A stretch of 64,000 nucleotides of DNA, taken from an uncultured Christensenella sp. GTDB taxonomy: Bacteria > Bacillota > Clostridia > Christensenellales > Borkfalkiaceae. Of the stretch, positions 24,376 through 32,593 are shown one piece after another (position 1 is the stretch's first letter; each line of letters opens with the position of its first letter). The stretch covers positions 124,001 to 188,000 of the forward strand of contig CAJUFY010000002.1 in NCBI GenBank assembly GCA_910586245.1, written 5' to 3'. Made by a program: the position numbers and the translations under genes. A model generated the notes under the pieces. It was not told the origin of the DNA, did no database searches, and saw nothing but the letters and a program-made list of their open reading frames with translations.

Positions 24376-25271
24376 TTTTGTGCGCGGGCGAAATTCTTGC
24401 CGATCTGATTGCGGAACAGGGAAACCGTTATACCATGTACTGCGGCGGCGCGCCGTTTAACGTTGCGGTCAATATTGCGCAGGCGGGCGGAAAAGCCGCG
24501 TTTGTGGGGAAAGTCGGGCGGGACGTCGCAGGGGATTTTTTGGCGGAAGAAAGCGCGAAATACCCCCTCGTACGCTGTGAAATTCTGCGCGACCGGGAAC
24601 GGAATACCACGCTTGCGTTCGTTGCGCTCAACAAGGGAGAACGCAGTTTTTCCTTTTTCCGCCGCGATACCGCGGACGCCGGTCTTTGCGCCGAAGAGGT
24701 TCGGTTGCAGGACGATGCGGAATTGACGATTTTACATCTGGGTACGTTGATGTTGTCGGAAGCGCGGGGCAGGGCGTGCGCGCTTGCTTTGGCGGAATCG
24801 GCGGCAAGGGCAGGGAAACTCGTTTCGGTCGACGTGAATTTCCGTGAAGATTTATATTGCTCCGCGGAAGAGATGATCGGCGCTTACCGCGGCTTGATCG
24901 CGCGGGCGGATATATTGAAGTTTTCGGAAGACGAACTGTTGCTGTTTGCGGACGAAACGGATTTTGCACGCGCGGTCGATAAAATTTACCGCAGAGATAC
25001 GCTGTTGCTCGTGACTTGCGGCGCGCGCGGAAGTTATTACCGCTGCAACGGTCTGAACGGATTCGTAAATGCGGAGCGCGTGATTCCCGTAGACACTACG
25101 GGCGCGGGCGACGCCTTTTTCGGCGCGGCGCTCGCTATGCTCGACGGCGTTGATTTTAAAAACGCTGACGCGCGGTTTTTCGAACGGTTGCTGCAACGCG
25201 CCAATGCAAACGGCGGGGCGGCAACCCGATATAAGGGGGCGATACGCCTTACCGACGATGCGTCGGAATAA
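24372..25271 (+). CDS. PfkB-family sugar kinase, probable fructokinase
   Basis: The 299-residue kinase shows the PfkB signatures GGAPFNVAVNIAQAGG at the N-terminus and DTTGAGDAFFGAALA with the catalytic base Asp near the C-terminus. It would phosphorylate fructose to fructose 6-phosphate, as inferred from the GH32 gene in the same operon; another sugar cannot be excluded. It overlaps the regulator gene by 4 bases (ATGA). Its stop codon lies 3 bases from the stop of the convergent integrase gene. Confidence 0.85.
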   Translation: MILCAGEILADLIAEQGNRYTMYCGGAPFNVAVNIAQAGGKAAFVGKVGRDVAGDFLAEESAKYPLVRCEILRDRERNTTLAFVALNKGERSFSFFRRDTADAGLCAEEVRLQDDAELTILHLGTLMLSEARGRACALALAESAARAGKLVSVDVNFREDLYCSAEEMIGAYRGLIARADILKFSEDELLLFADETDFARAVDKIYRRDTLLLVTCGARGSYYRCNGLNGFVNAERVIPVDTTGAGDAFFGAALAMLDGVDFKNADARFFERLLQRANANGGAATRYKGAIRLTDDASE

Positions 25272-25274
25272 AAT

Positions 25275-26417
25275 TTATTTGGATTTGACGGCGTTGTTGA
25301 TGGCGGAAACCGCAAGGGTTTCGCCGTTCGAATAGCAGTGAGAATATTTTTCGAGCGTCATTTTCACGGAGCTGTGTCCAAGCCGTTTGGAAATCACGGT
25401 AATCGGCACGTTCAGATGAATGAGCATGGAAGCGTGCGAATGCCTTAAATCGTGAATGCGGATTTGCTGCAATCCCGCAAGCCCCGTGTAATACGCGAAA
25501 TACCGCTGATACGTTCTTTGCGGAATCGGAGCGTCGCCGTAAAATAAAAATTGCGCGGAAATATTTTTCGATTTTTTATAGGCAAGATATCCTTTGATCT
25601 GTTCCGTCATGACTTTGGGGAGCTGAACGCGCCTGTTCGAGCGTTCGGTTTTCGGCGCGGTGACGAGAAATTTATCGTCCGTATTTGCGGTTTTCCTCGT
25701 GATGCCTTTGTTGATGCTTAAAAAATAACATCCTTTTTCAAAGGTAAGATCGGCGTGCGAAAGCGCGAGCAGTTCGCCGACGCGGCAGCCCGAATAGAAC
25801 AGGCACATGAAGAACGTCTTCCACATGATTTTATCGATGGAATTTTGGAATTTCAGAAAATCGTTCAGTTCCCAGAATTTCATTTCCGTTTTCAATTCTT
25901 TCCGCTTCGGTTTTTTGACCGATTGATAGAGATTCGGGATATCGAACGTTTCCTCGCACCAGTTTAAAAAGGTCATCAGAACGGAACGGATTTTCGTAAG
26001 ATATTTTTGTTTGTAAAATTCTCCCGTCTTGGGATTTTTCATCGTCCACAAGTTGGTTTGCCAGAGAACGTAGTCGGCTTTTTTGAGGTTCTGTAAATTT
26101 TTCTTTTCGAAAAACGGCGTAATAAACCGGTTGAAGATCAGATTCACGTCGTAGTTGGAGGAAACCGCAAGTTCTGCCTCCGTTTTTTGTTTGTAGAGGG
26201 ACAATAGCGTTTCGAACGCGTAATTTTCGCTGTTTTGCCGTTTGAATTCGGGCGGGGAATACGAATTCATAAATTCCGAAAACGCCTGCTGCGCTTCGTG
26301 TTTCGTCTGAAAGCCGCACAGGCGTTTTTGCACTTCGATTCCGTTTTTGTCCACGATGCGGAAGCGGACGTCGTAAACGGTTCCGTTTTTGGTTTTTCTC
26401 GTCGGATAGCTCACCAT
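25275..26417 (-). CDS. Phage-type tyrosine recombinase (integrase)
   Basis: The 380-residue protein has an Arm-type N-terminus (RKTKNGTVYDVRFRIVDKNG), a SAM-like core-binding domain and a catalytic domain with the full set: R in SGCRVGELLAL, HDLRHSHAS, H in RLGHSS and the final Tyr in LEKYSHCY. I chose ATG 26417 because GAGGAAAAATT precedes it; an upstream in-frame ATG at 26471 has no site. No excisionase, repressor or other phage gene is adjacent, so it is a lone integrase, either a remnant or a domesticated enzyme. Confidence 0.88.
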   Translation of the reverse strand: MVSYPTRKTKNGTVYDVRFRIVDKNGIEVQKRLCGFQTKHEAQQAFSEFMNSYSPPEFKRQNSENYAFETLLSLYKQKTEAELAVSSNYDVNLIFNRFITPFFEKKNLQNLKKADYVLWQTNLWTMKNPKTGEFYKQKYLTKIRSVLMTFLNWCEETFDIPNLYQSVKKPKRKELKTEMKFWELNDFLKFQNSIDKIMWKTFFMCLFYSGCRVGELLALSHADLTFEKGCYFLSINKGITRKTANTDDKFLVTAPKTERSNRRVQLPKVMTEQIKGYLAYKKSKNISAQFLFYGDAPIPQRTYQRYFAYYTGLAGLQQIRIHDLRHSHASMLIHLNVPITVISKRLGHSSVKMTLEKYSHCYSNGETLAVSAINNAVKSK

Positions 26418-26547
26418 AATTTTTCCTCGCAGGTCAGTAAAAGTTTTTTCGTTATCGTTCAATAGTAACATTTGCGTTCAAAAAACGCAATAAATTGAAA
26501 CCGAAAAATCTTGGCGTAAAACACAATTCCGATTGTGAAAAAACCTG

Positions 26548-26576
26548 TTGCATTTTTTATTCAGTCGTGCTATAAT
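26548..26576 (+). promoter_or_regulatory. Promoter of M18 aminopeptidase
   Basis: TTGCAT at 26548-26553 and TATAAT at 26571-26576 are 17 bases apart. Confidence 0.65.
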
Positions 26577-26609
26577 ACCGTTCGGAAAATAAAAAGCTAC
26601 GGAGGATTT

Positions 26610-28007
26610 ATGTCTGATAAAAGTAAGGCGAAAGCGTTGCAGGAATCGCTTTCCTACAAAAAAGTAAATTATTTCGAACAGGCTTCGGAAGCGGAACGCG
26701 AAGAAATTTTTGCGTATGCGGAAGGGTACAAGGCGTTTTTGGACGCGGCAAAAACGGAGCGCGAAGCTTGCGCCGTTTCCGTAGAAGCGGCAAAGAAGGC
26801 GGGCTTTACCGAGTACCGCTTCGGCGACAAACTCAAAGCGGGGGATAAAAAGTATTTCGTCAACCGCGGCAAATCGATCGCGGTGTTCCGCGTCGGCAAA
26901 AAGAATTTGGAGGAGGACGGATTCCGTCTGATCGCTTCGCATATCGACGCGCCCCGCATCGACATCAAGCAGAATCCTTTATACGAAGATACCGGCATGG
27001 CGTTCTTGAAAACGCATTATTACGGTGGCATTAAAAAATATCAGTGGACGGCGATTCCGCTTGCGCTGCACGGCGCGGTCGTTTTGAAAGACGGCAAAAA
27101 AATCGAAATCAGCGTCGGCGAAAAGCCCGAAGATCCCGTGTTTTACATCAACGATCTGCTTCCGCACCTCGGCGGCGATCAGATGAGCGGCAAAGCGGGT
27201 AAGATCATCGAAGGCGAACAGCTCAACGTCGTCGTGGGCGGACTTCCTTACCGCGACGAAGAAGCTTCCGATAAAATCAAGCTCACCGTACTCGAATACC
27301 TGAACAAGGCGTACGGCATGTGCGAAGAGGACTTCCTTTCCGCGGAACTTTCGGCGGTGCCTGCGTACCCCGCGCGCGACGTCGGCTTCGACCGCGCGCT
27401 CATCGGCGCTTACGGGCACGACGACCGCGTATGCGCTTATCCCGCGCTGACGGCGGTACTGAACTGCGAAAGCGATCATACCGTGATCGCCATGCTGGTG
27501 GACAAAGAGGAAATCGGCAGCATGGGCACCACGGGCATGCAGTGCAAAGTGTACGAAGATCTGATGGAAGAAATCGCGATCGCGCTCGGCGCGAATTTCC
27601 GCAAGGTGCGCGCGGTTTCCAAATGTCTGTCTTCTGACGTGACCGCCGCATACGATCCCAACTTTGCAGGCGTTTACGAAAAGATGAATTCCGCGATTCT
27701 TTCCTGCGGAACGTGCATGTGCAAATTTACGGGCGCGCGCGGCAAGAGCGGCGCTTCCGACGCTTCGGCGGAGTTCGTGGGCGAAGTGCGCAAGATGTTC
27801 GCGGAAAACGGCGTGATCTGGCAGACTTCCGAACTCGGGAAAGTGGACGCGGGCGGCGGCGGTACGGTCGCGCAGTTCCTTGCGAATCTGAATATCGACA
27901 CCGTCGATCTCGGCGTGCCCGTTATTTCGATGCACGCGCCTTGGGAAGTTATTTCCAAAGCCGATTTGTTCAGCAATTATAAAGCGTTCCTTGCGTTTAT
28001 GAAGTAA
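26610..28007 (+). CDS. M18-family (aspartyl) aminopeptidase
   Basis: The 465-residue metallopeptidase carries the M18 metal ligands: His-Asp in IASHIDAPRIDIK, Glu-Glu in DKEEIGSMGTTG, Asp in YGHDDRV, and His near the end (VISMHAPWEVIS). It removes N-terminal acidic or other residues from peptides in the cytoplasm. The start at 26610 has GGAGG upstream. It is monocistronic and ends at a GC-rich hairpin. Confidence 0.92.
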   Translation: MSDKSKAKALQESLSYKKVNYFEQASEAEREEIFAYAEGYKAFLDAAKTEREACAVSVEAAKKAGFTEYRFGDKLKAGDKKYFVNRGKSIAVFRVGKKNLEEDGFRLIASHIDAPRIDIKQNPLYEDTGMAFLKTHYYGGIKKYQWTAIPLALHGAVVLKDGKKIEISVGEKPEDPVFYINDLLPHLGGDQMSGKAGKIIEGEQLNVVVGGLPYRDEEASDKIKLTVLEYLNKAYGMCEEDFLSAELSAVPAYPARDVGFDRALIGAYGHDDRVCAYPALTAVLNCESDHTVIAMLVDKEEIGSMGTTGMQCKVYEDLMEEIAIALGANFRKVRAVSKCLSSDVTAAYDPNFAGVYEKMNSAILSCGTCMCKFTGARGKSGASDASAEFVGEVRKMFAENGVIWQTSELGKVDAGGGGTVAQFLANLNIDTVDLGVPVISMHAPWEVISKADLFSNYKAFLAFMK

Positions 28008-28012
28008 AAGTT

Positions 28013-28042
28013 CGCCCCCCGTTCGATGGAACGGGGGGCGGT
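28013..28042. terminator. GC-rich hairpin between convergent genes
   Basis: CGCCCCCCGTTC (28013-28024) pairs perfectly with GAACGGGGGGCG (28029-28040). The T run is weak on both strands, so termination may be partial. Confidence 0.55.
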
Positions 28043-28044
28043 GT

Positions 28045-28254
28045 TTATCCGATTTGAAACAAGTCGTTCGGCGTGATGTCGTACAGGTTGCACAGGAAAA
28101 GAATCTGATTGTAATTGAGTTCGAAAATCCCGTTTTCAAACCGACTGTACTGTTGCTGCGTCATTTTCATAACGTTTGCGACCTGCTGTTGCGTAAGTCC
28201 TTTGTCTTTTCTTGCCTGTTTCAGATTATTCCCGATGATTTTTGCGGTATTCAT
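28045..28254 (-). CDS. Small XRE-family regulator (module 2)
   Basis: This 69-residue protein is a single helix-turn-helix domain: LTQQQVANVMKMTQQQYSRF plus a helix and the ITPNDLFQIG end. It is divergent from a strong promoter (28288-28316) with a perfect dyad in its spacer, the likely operator. Unlike modules 1 and 3, no protein gene lies downstream of that promoter; a short hairpin-ended transcript is predicted instead. Confidence 0.85.
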   Translation of the reverse strand: MNTAKIIGNNLKQARKDKGLTQQQVANVMKMTQQQYSRFENGIFELNYNQILFLCNLYDITPNDLFQIG

Positions 28255-28287
28255 GAAAATTTTATATCACAAAGTGCTGTAAAATAT

Positions 28288-28316
28288 TTGACATACATCG
28301 TAAAATGATGTATAAT
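28288..28316 (+). promoter_or_regulatory. Orphan promoter with palindromic operator (module 2)
   Basis: TTGACA (28288-28293) and TATAAT (28311-28316) have a 17-base spacer. The dyad TACATC-gtaaaat-GATGTA at 28294-28312 fills the spacer and touches the -10 box. Both boxes are consensus, so this should be a strong, repressible promoter. Confidence 0.7.
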
Positions 28317-28322
28317 TTTAGC

Positions 28323-28390
28323 ATCATCATAATAGTTCCTGCTGAAAAGCCCAAACCCGCCCGCGCAATGCGCGGGCGGGTTTGGTTCAT
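28323..28390 (+). ncRNA. Predicted short hairpin RNA from orphan promoter
   Basis: Downstream of the 28288 promoter there is no credible reading frame before a 14-bp perfect hairpin (28353-28366 with 28370-28383, loop AAT). The 3' flank is only TTTGGTTC, so termination is uncertain, and the transcript could continue toward the 3' end of the oppositely transcribed SRP RNA. Confidence 0.35.
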
Positions 28391-28404
28391 TGGTTCAAGC
28401 GTAT

Positions 28405-28439
28405 GAAAAATAACAACCGCCCGTCGTATAGGCGGGCGG
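28405..28439 (-). terminator. Terminator of SRP RNA
   Basis: On the minus strand CCGCCCG and CGGGCGG (28417-28439) form a 7-bp stem followed by TTGTTATTTTT. Confidence 0.65.
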
Positions 28440-28455
28440 ATCGAAATCGAATAAA

Positions 28456-28720
28456 CTGTGAGAGCTTTTTTTGTTGCCGACTGCCGAAGCGGGAATACGG
28501 CAGGTGACTCCGACAAAGCTACCTTATGGCACACGCGCGGCACCGTTTAGTGCTGCTGCATCCCTGCCCTGACACGGTTCGCGGACGCGCGTTGCATAAG
28601 ACCTTGTAATCAACATTCCTTACCGCATGCAGCCTTCCACAGCCGACACCGGGAAAAGCGTTCGGTTCTGCTATAGCGGATTGCAGATACAGGGCACCGC
28701 TAACTCCCCACCTATCACAG
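28456..28720 (-). ncRNA. ffs: Signal recognition particle RNA, large Bacillus type
   Basis: Read on the minus strand, the 5' half contains AGGTGGGGAGTTAGCGGTGC and CTGCAATCCGCTATAGCAG, the Alu-domain signature of Bacillota SRP RNA. Domain IV is GTCAGG-GCAGGGATGC-AGCAGC, which keeps the Ffh-binding symmetric loop but has a GCA/TGC stem with a GGGA tetraloop instead of the usual GGAA. The predicted ends CTGTGA and TCACAG pair, giving about 265 nt. Ends are set from this pairing and the promoter, not from data. Confidence 0.9.
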
Positions 28721-28727
28721 CGATAAC

Positions 28728-28756
28728 AGTATACCCGAATTCGCGGAAAAAATCAA
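28728..28756 (-). promoter_or_regulatory. Promoter of SRP RNA
   Basis: On the minus strand TTGATT (28756-28751) and TATACT (28733-28728) are 17 bases apart, and the start falls near 28720. Confidence 0.7.
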
Positions 28757-28779
28757 GCGTTTTGCGGGGGCGGCGGAAA

Positions 28780-30414
28780 TCAGTTTTCTTTTCCTTCTGC
28801 GAGAATTGTCTTATATTCGGAATACGTCACGAATCCCGCTTTGGATTTGGGCGGTTTTTTCACGAATTTCAGCTTGCAGTAATCGACGGGAATTTTATCG
28901 CCCTTGCCGTCGGAATAGCGCGCGCAAATTTCGGCTGCGAACAGAAGCACGCCGTCAGGCACCCGTTTCCCTTCCGTTTTGATCACGACGTGGCAGGAAT
29001 GGTATTTTTGCGCGTGCAGCCATACGTCCTCGGGCGCGCCCGCGCGCACCAGCTTGTCGTTCTGTAAATTGTTCCGCCCGGCAAGGATTGCAAATCCGTC
29101 TTTTTCGAAGGTGCGGAAGGGGATTTCCGTTTTTTTCTTTTTCGCTTTTTCCTGCGGCGCTTTCAGGAATCCGTTCGCCGTCAGTTCCTCTTCCGCGGAA
29201 CGCAAATCTTCCTCCGATTCGGCGGCTTGCACGGCGGCGCGCAGGCTTGCAAGATATTCGAGTTCGGCGTTCACTTCCGTTTCCTGCGGATCGAGAATTT
29301 CGAGCGTGCGTTTTTGCTTGCGGTATTTTTTATAGTAATTCTGCGCGTTTTGCGCGGGCGCAAGCTTCGGATCGAGCGCGATTTTGCAGACCGTTCCGTC
29401 GTAATAATTTTCGAGTTCGCATCCCTTCATGCCTTTTTCGAGGCGGTACAAATTCGCGGTGATCAGCTCGCCGCGCACGCGGTTCTCTTCCGCGTCCGCG
29501 CAGTCTTTGCGTCGTTCGAGAATTTGCGCCAGCCGTTTTTCCTGCTTTTTGATTGCGGAAGATAGGGCGGATTCCGATTTGCGCTTTAAAGCCTCGAACC
29601 GTTTCGCCGTTCGTTTTTGGGTATAAAAGTACGTTTGCGCTTCGGAAAGCGTCGGGAAAGGCTTTGCGTCTTTGCATTTTTTGGCGAAAAAATCCGTCGG
29701 CGCGCCGTTGCGCAGGGCAACGCAGGGATACGTTTCGTCCGAAAAAATGTAATCGTATACGTGTTTTGCAAAATCTCCGCCCGCGTATGCTTCCACGATC
29801 ATTTCCGCCGTTACGGGCGCGAGCCCCGCTACGCGGGTAAAAAGGAAGCGGGCGATTTCGCCTTCCGCTTCCGAAACGGTGCGTTCGAGCGCGGGGAAGT
29901 CCTGCGGATTGATTTTATCCTGCGGTGCGGGGAGTGCGTACTTCGCGCCCGAAAAGATCATGCGCTTGCAGTTCTCGTCGAGGGAGGCGGTTTTCAGCGC
30001 GCCGAGGATTACGCCGTTTTCGGTAAGAATGAGGTTGGAATATTTTCCCATGATTTCGGCGTACAAAATCCGTTCACAGGAAGAAAAATCGCTCGTGCAA
30101 CGCAAGCGGAAGCAAAGGATGCGTTCGAATCCCGGCGTGAATACTTCTAAAATTTCGGCGCTTTGCAGATGTTTGCGCAGCAACATACAAAAATTCGGGG
30201 CGACGAGCGGGTTTTCCCGTTCGTCCTCCGTAAAATAAACGCCGCATTCCGAAGCGTTTGTATTCATCACCAGTTTCACGGTGCGCTCACCCGTGTATAT
30301 TATAAAGGAAACTTCTTCGCGTGAAGGCTGGTTGATTTTGTTGATTCTCCCTCCGCGCAGCGTTTCGTTCAGTTCGCGCGCATTGTGTCGAAGGGTGAAA
30401 GCGTCCTGCGGCAT
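28780..30414 (-). CDS. rqcH: Ribosome quality control protein RqcH (NFACT family)
   Basis: The 544-residue protein has the NFACT-N domain (ELNETLRGGRINKINQPSRE, then LVMNTNASECGVYFT), a long middle coiled coil (about residues 270-420) and the NFACT-R domain (AGRNNLQNDKLVRAGAPEDV, then WLHAQKYHSCHVVIK). It binds stalled 50S subunits and drives addition of C-terminal alanine tails that mark nascent chains for degradation. It is transcribed divergently from tig. Older annotations call this family fibronectin-binding protein. Confidence 0.93.
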   Translation of the reverse strand: MPQDAFTLRHNARELNETLRGGRINKINQPSREEVSFIIYTGERTVKLVMNTNASECGVYFTEDERENPLVAPNFCMLLRKHLQSAEILEVFTPGFERILCFRLRCTSDFSSCERILYAEIMGKYSNLILTENGVILGALKTASLDENCKRMIFSGAKYALPAPQDKINPQDFPALERTVSEAEGEIARFLFTRVAGLAPVTAEMIVEAYAGGDFAKHVYDYIFSDETYPCVALRNGAPTDFFAKKCKDAKPFPTLSEAQTYFYTQKRTAKRFEALKRKSESALSSAIKKQEKRLAQILERRKDCADAEENRVRGELITANLYRLEKGMKGCELENYYDGTVCKIALDPKLAPAQNAQNYYKKYRKQKRTLEILDPQETEVNAELEYLASLRAAVQAAESEEDLRSAEEELTANGFLKAPQEKAKKKKTEIPFRTFEKDGFAILAGRNNLQNDKLVRAGAPEDVWLHAQKYHSCHVVIKTEGKRVPDGVLLFAAEICARYSDGKGDKIPVDYCKLKFVKKPPKSKAGFVTYSEYKTILAEGKEN

Positions 30415-30554
30415 GGCAATCTCCGTGGTTGAATTTCAATTTGATTATACCCTAAAAACGCAAAAATGTAAATAAAATCGCTTTCCTTTTGTCGGGCGAT
30501 ATGTTAAAATATATCGTACGGAAAAAGTATCAATTTGAATACAGGAGTAAAAAA

Positions 30555-31985
30555 ATGAAGTACGAAGTGGCAACTGCCGAAAAGAGCAACGTAAAAATTA
30601 CGATTACTTTCACGCCCGAAGAATGGGCGCAGGCGAACGATAAGGCGTATTTGCAGAACAAAAAGAAATACGCGGTGAACGGCTTCCGCAAGGGAAAAGT
30701 TCCCAAGCATGTTCTCGAACTCTATTACGGAAAAGGCGTGTTCTACGAAGACGCGCTCAATCTGCTCTACGCGGAAAATTACGGCGAAATTCTTGCGAAG
30801 GAAGCGAAGAACTTCACGGTTGTGGGCGAACCCGCGCTTTCCGTCGAAGATATCTCCGACAAACGGGTCGTTCTGGTTGCCGTAACGCCCGTAAAGCCCG
30901 ACGTTAAAATCGAAAATTACAAGGGTATAAAAATCAACCGTTTTGAGTATACTGTTACGGACGCCGACGTGGACGCCGAAATTCTGGGGATGCGCGAACG
31001 GGTTGCGGAAAAGGTGGAAGTGACCGACCGCGCCGCACAGATGAAAGACGTCGCGAATATCGATTTCATGGGGAAACTCAACGGAAAGGAATTCGAAGGC
31101 GGCACGGCGAAAGCGTTCGATCTGACGCTCGGTTCGGGGCAGTTCATTCCCGGTTTCGAGGAACAGGTCGTCGGTATGAAGATCGGCGAAACCAAAGATC
31201 TCGACGTGACGTTCCCCGAAGATTATCAGGCGGAAGAACTGAAGGGGAAGAAAGCGGTGTTTACCGTAACGCTGAACAAACTTACGGGCAACAAGCTACC
31301 CGAACTTGACGAAGCATTTGCGAAAAAAATGGGAAGCGACAGCGTGGAAGCGTACAAAGCAAAGGTGCGCGAACGTTTGGAACAGAACGCGAAGAACCGT
31401 TCCCGCAACGAAACGGAAAACGCGATCATTACCGAAATCGCGAAGACGGCTTCCGCCGAAATTCCCGACGTCATGATCGAAAAGCAGGAAGACGCTTCGA
31501 TGCAGAGAATGGAATACAACCTGATGTATCAGGGAATCCGTATGGAAGATTATCTTGCGTACATCGGCACGACGCGCGACGAATACAAGAAGAACTTCGA
31601 AGAGGAAGCGCGCAAAATCGTTCTGCACCAACTCATCGTGGAAAAGCTGATCCAGCTTGAAAACGTTACGGCGAGCGAAGCGGAAATCGCGGAAAAAATT
31701 GCCGAACAGGCGAAGCAGGTCGGCAAGGAAGCGGAAGAATACAAAAAGACGATGGATCCCCGTCAGCTCGATTATATCGAAGGGGATATTAAAGTGACCA
31801 AGCTGTTCGACTTCTTGGCGGCGAACAACGAAATGGTACTCTATAAAGAAGAAGCGAAGCCCGCGAAGAAAGCGCCTGCGAAGAAGAGCGCTCCCAAAGC
31901 GGATTCGGCTGCGCCTGCGGAAGAGAAGAAAACGCCCGCCAAAAAGACGACGGCGAAGGCGAAGAAAGAAGGAGACGCCGAATAA
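30555..31985 (+). CDS. tig: Trigger factor with Lys/Ala/Pro-rich tail
   Basis: The 476-residue chaperone has the ribosome-binding domain (YAVNGFRKGKVPKHVLE is the signature loop), an FKBP-type isomerase domain (about 150-240, IDFMGKLNGKEFEGGTA) and the C-terminal chaperone arms. Residues ~435-476 are an unusual basic tail with PAKKAPAKK and TPAKKTTAKAKK motifs, not part of the normal family. I chose ATG 30555 with AGGAG upstream. Its TAA overlaps the clpP ATG by one base, so the tig-clpP-clpX operon is tightly coupled. Confidence 0.93.
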   Translation: MKYEVATAEKSNVKITITFTPEEWAQANDKAYLQNKKKYAVNGFRKGKVPKHVLELYYGKGVFYEDALNLLYAENYGEILAKEAKNFTVVGEPALSVEDISDKRVVLVAVTPVKPDVKIENYKGIKINRFEYTVTDADVDAEILGMRERVAEKVEVTDRAAQMKDVANIDFMGKLNGKEFEGGTAKAFDLTLGSGQFIPGFEEQVVGMKIGETKDLDVTFPEDYQAEELKGKKAVFTVTLNKLTGNKLPELDEAFAKKMGSDSVEAYKAKVRERLEQNAKNRSRNETENAIITEIAKTASAEIPDVMIEKQEDASMQRMEYNLMYQGIRMEDYLAYIGTTRDEYKKNFEEEARKIVLHQLIVEKLIQLENVTASEAEIAEKIAEQAKQVGKEAEEYKKTMDPRQLDYIEGDIKVTKLFDFLAANNEMVLYKEEAKPAKKAPAKKSAPKADSAAPAEEKKTPAKKTTAKAKKEGDAE

Positions 31986-32578
31986 TGCAGGAAAAAAACG
32001 TGCTCATTCCCTATGTCGTTGAGCGTACGTCGGGCGGTGAAAGAAGTTACGACCTCTATTCCCGCCTGTTGGAGGACAGAATCATCTTCCTCAGCGGGGA
32101 AATCGACGACGCAGTGGCAAATACCGTCGTTGCACAGCTCATCTACCTCGAAGGGAAAGATCCCACCAAAGATATCAGTCTGTACATCAACAGCCCCGGA
32201 GGTTCCGTTTCCGCAGGCATGGCGATTTACGACACCATGAATTATATCAAGTGCGACGTTTCCACCATCTGCATCGGGCTTGCGGCGTCTATGGGTGCGT
32301 TCCTGTTGGCGGCGGGGAAACAGGGCAAACGTTACGCATTGAAAAACAGCGAAATCATGATCCATCAGCCCCTCGGCGGCGCGCAGGGTCAGGCGAGCGA
32401 CATCAAAATTCAGGCGGAGCACATTCTGCGCATCAAGGCGAAAATGAACCGCATTCTCGCCGAAAATACGGGGAAACCCGTGGAAGTCATCGAACGGGAT
32501 ACCGACCGCGATAACTATCTTTCGGCGGACGAAGCCCGCGAATACGGACTCATCGACAGAGTGTACGAAAAGCGTTAA
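31985..32578 (+). CDS. clpP: ATP-dependent Clp protease proteolytic subunit
   Basis: The 197-residue serine protease shows the catalytic triad regions: Ser in GLAASMGAFLLAAG, His in SEIMIHQPLGG and Asp in RDTDRDNYLS. It forms the double-heptamer barrel that degrades substrates unfolded by ClpX, encoded 15 bases downstream. The first seven residues (MQEKNVL) are short, so no long propeptide is present. Confidence 0.96.
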   Translation: MQEKNVLIPYVVERTSGGERSYDLYSRLLEDRIIFLSGEIDDAVANTVVAQLIYLEGKDPTKDISLYINSPGGSVSAGMAIYDTMNYIKCDVSTICIGLAASMGAFLLAAGKQGKRYALKNSEIMIHQPLGGAQGQASDIKIQAEHILRIKAKMNRILAENTGKPVEVIERDTDRDNYLSADEAREYGLIDRVYEKR

Positions 32579-32593
32579 TCGAATCGGAGTAAT

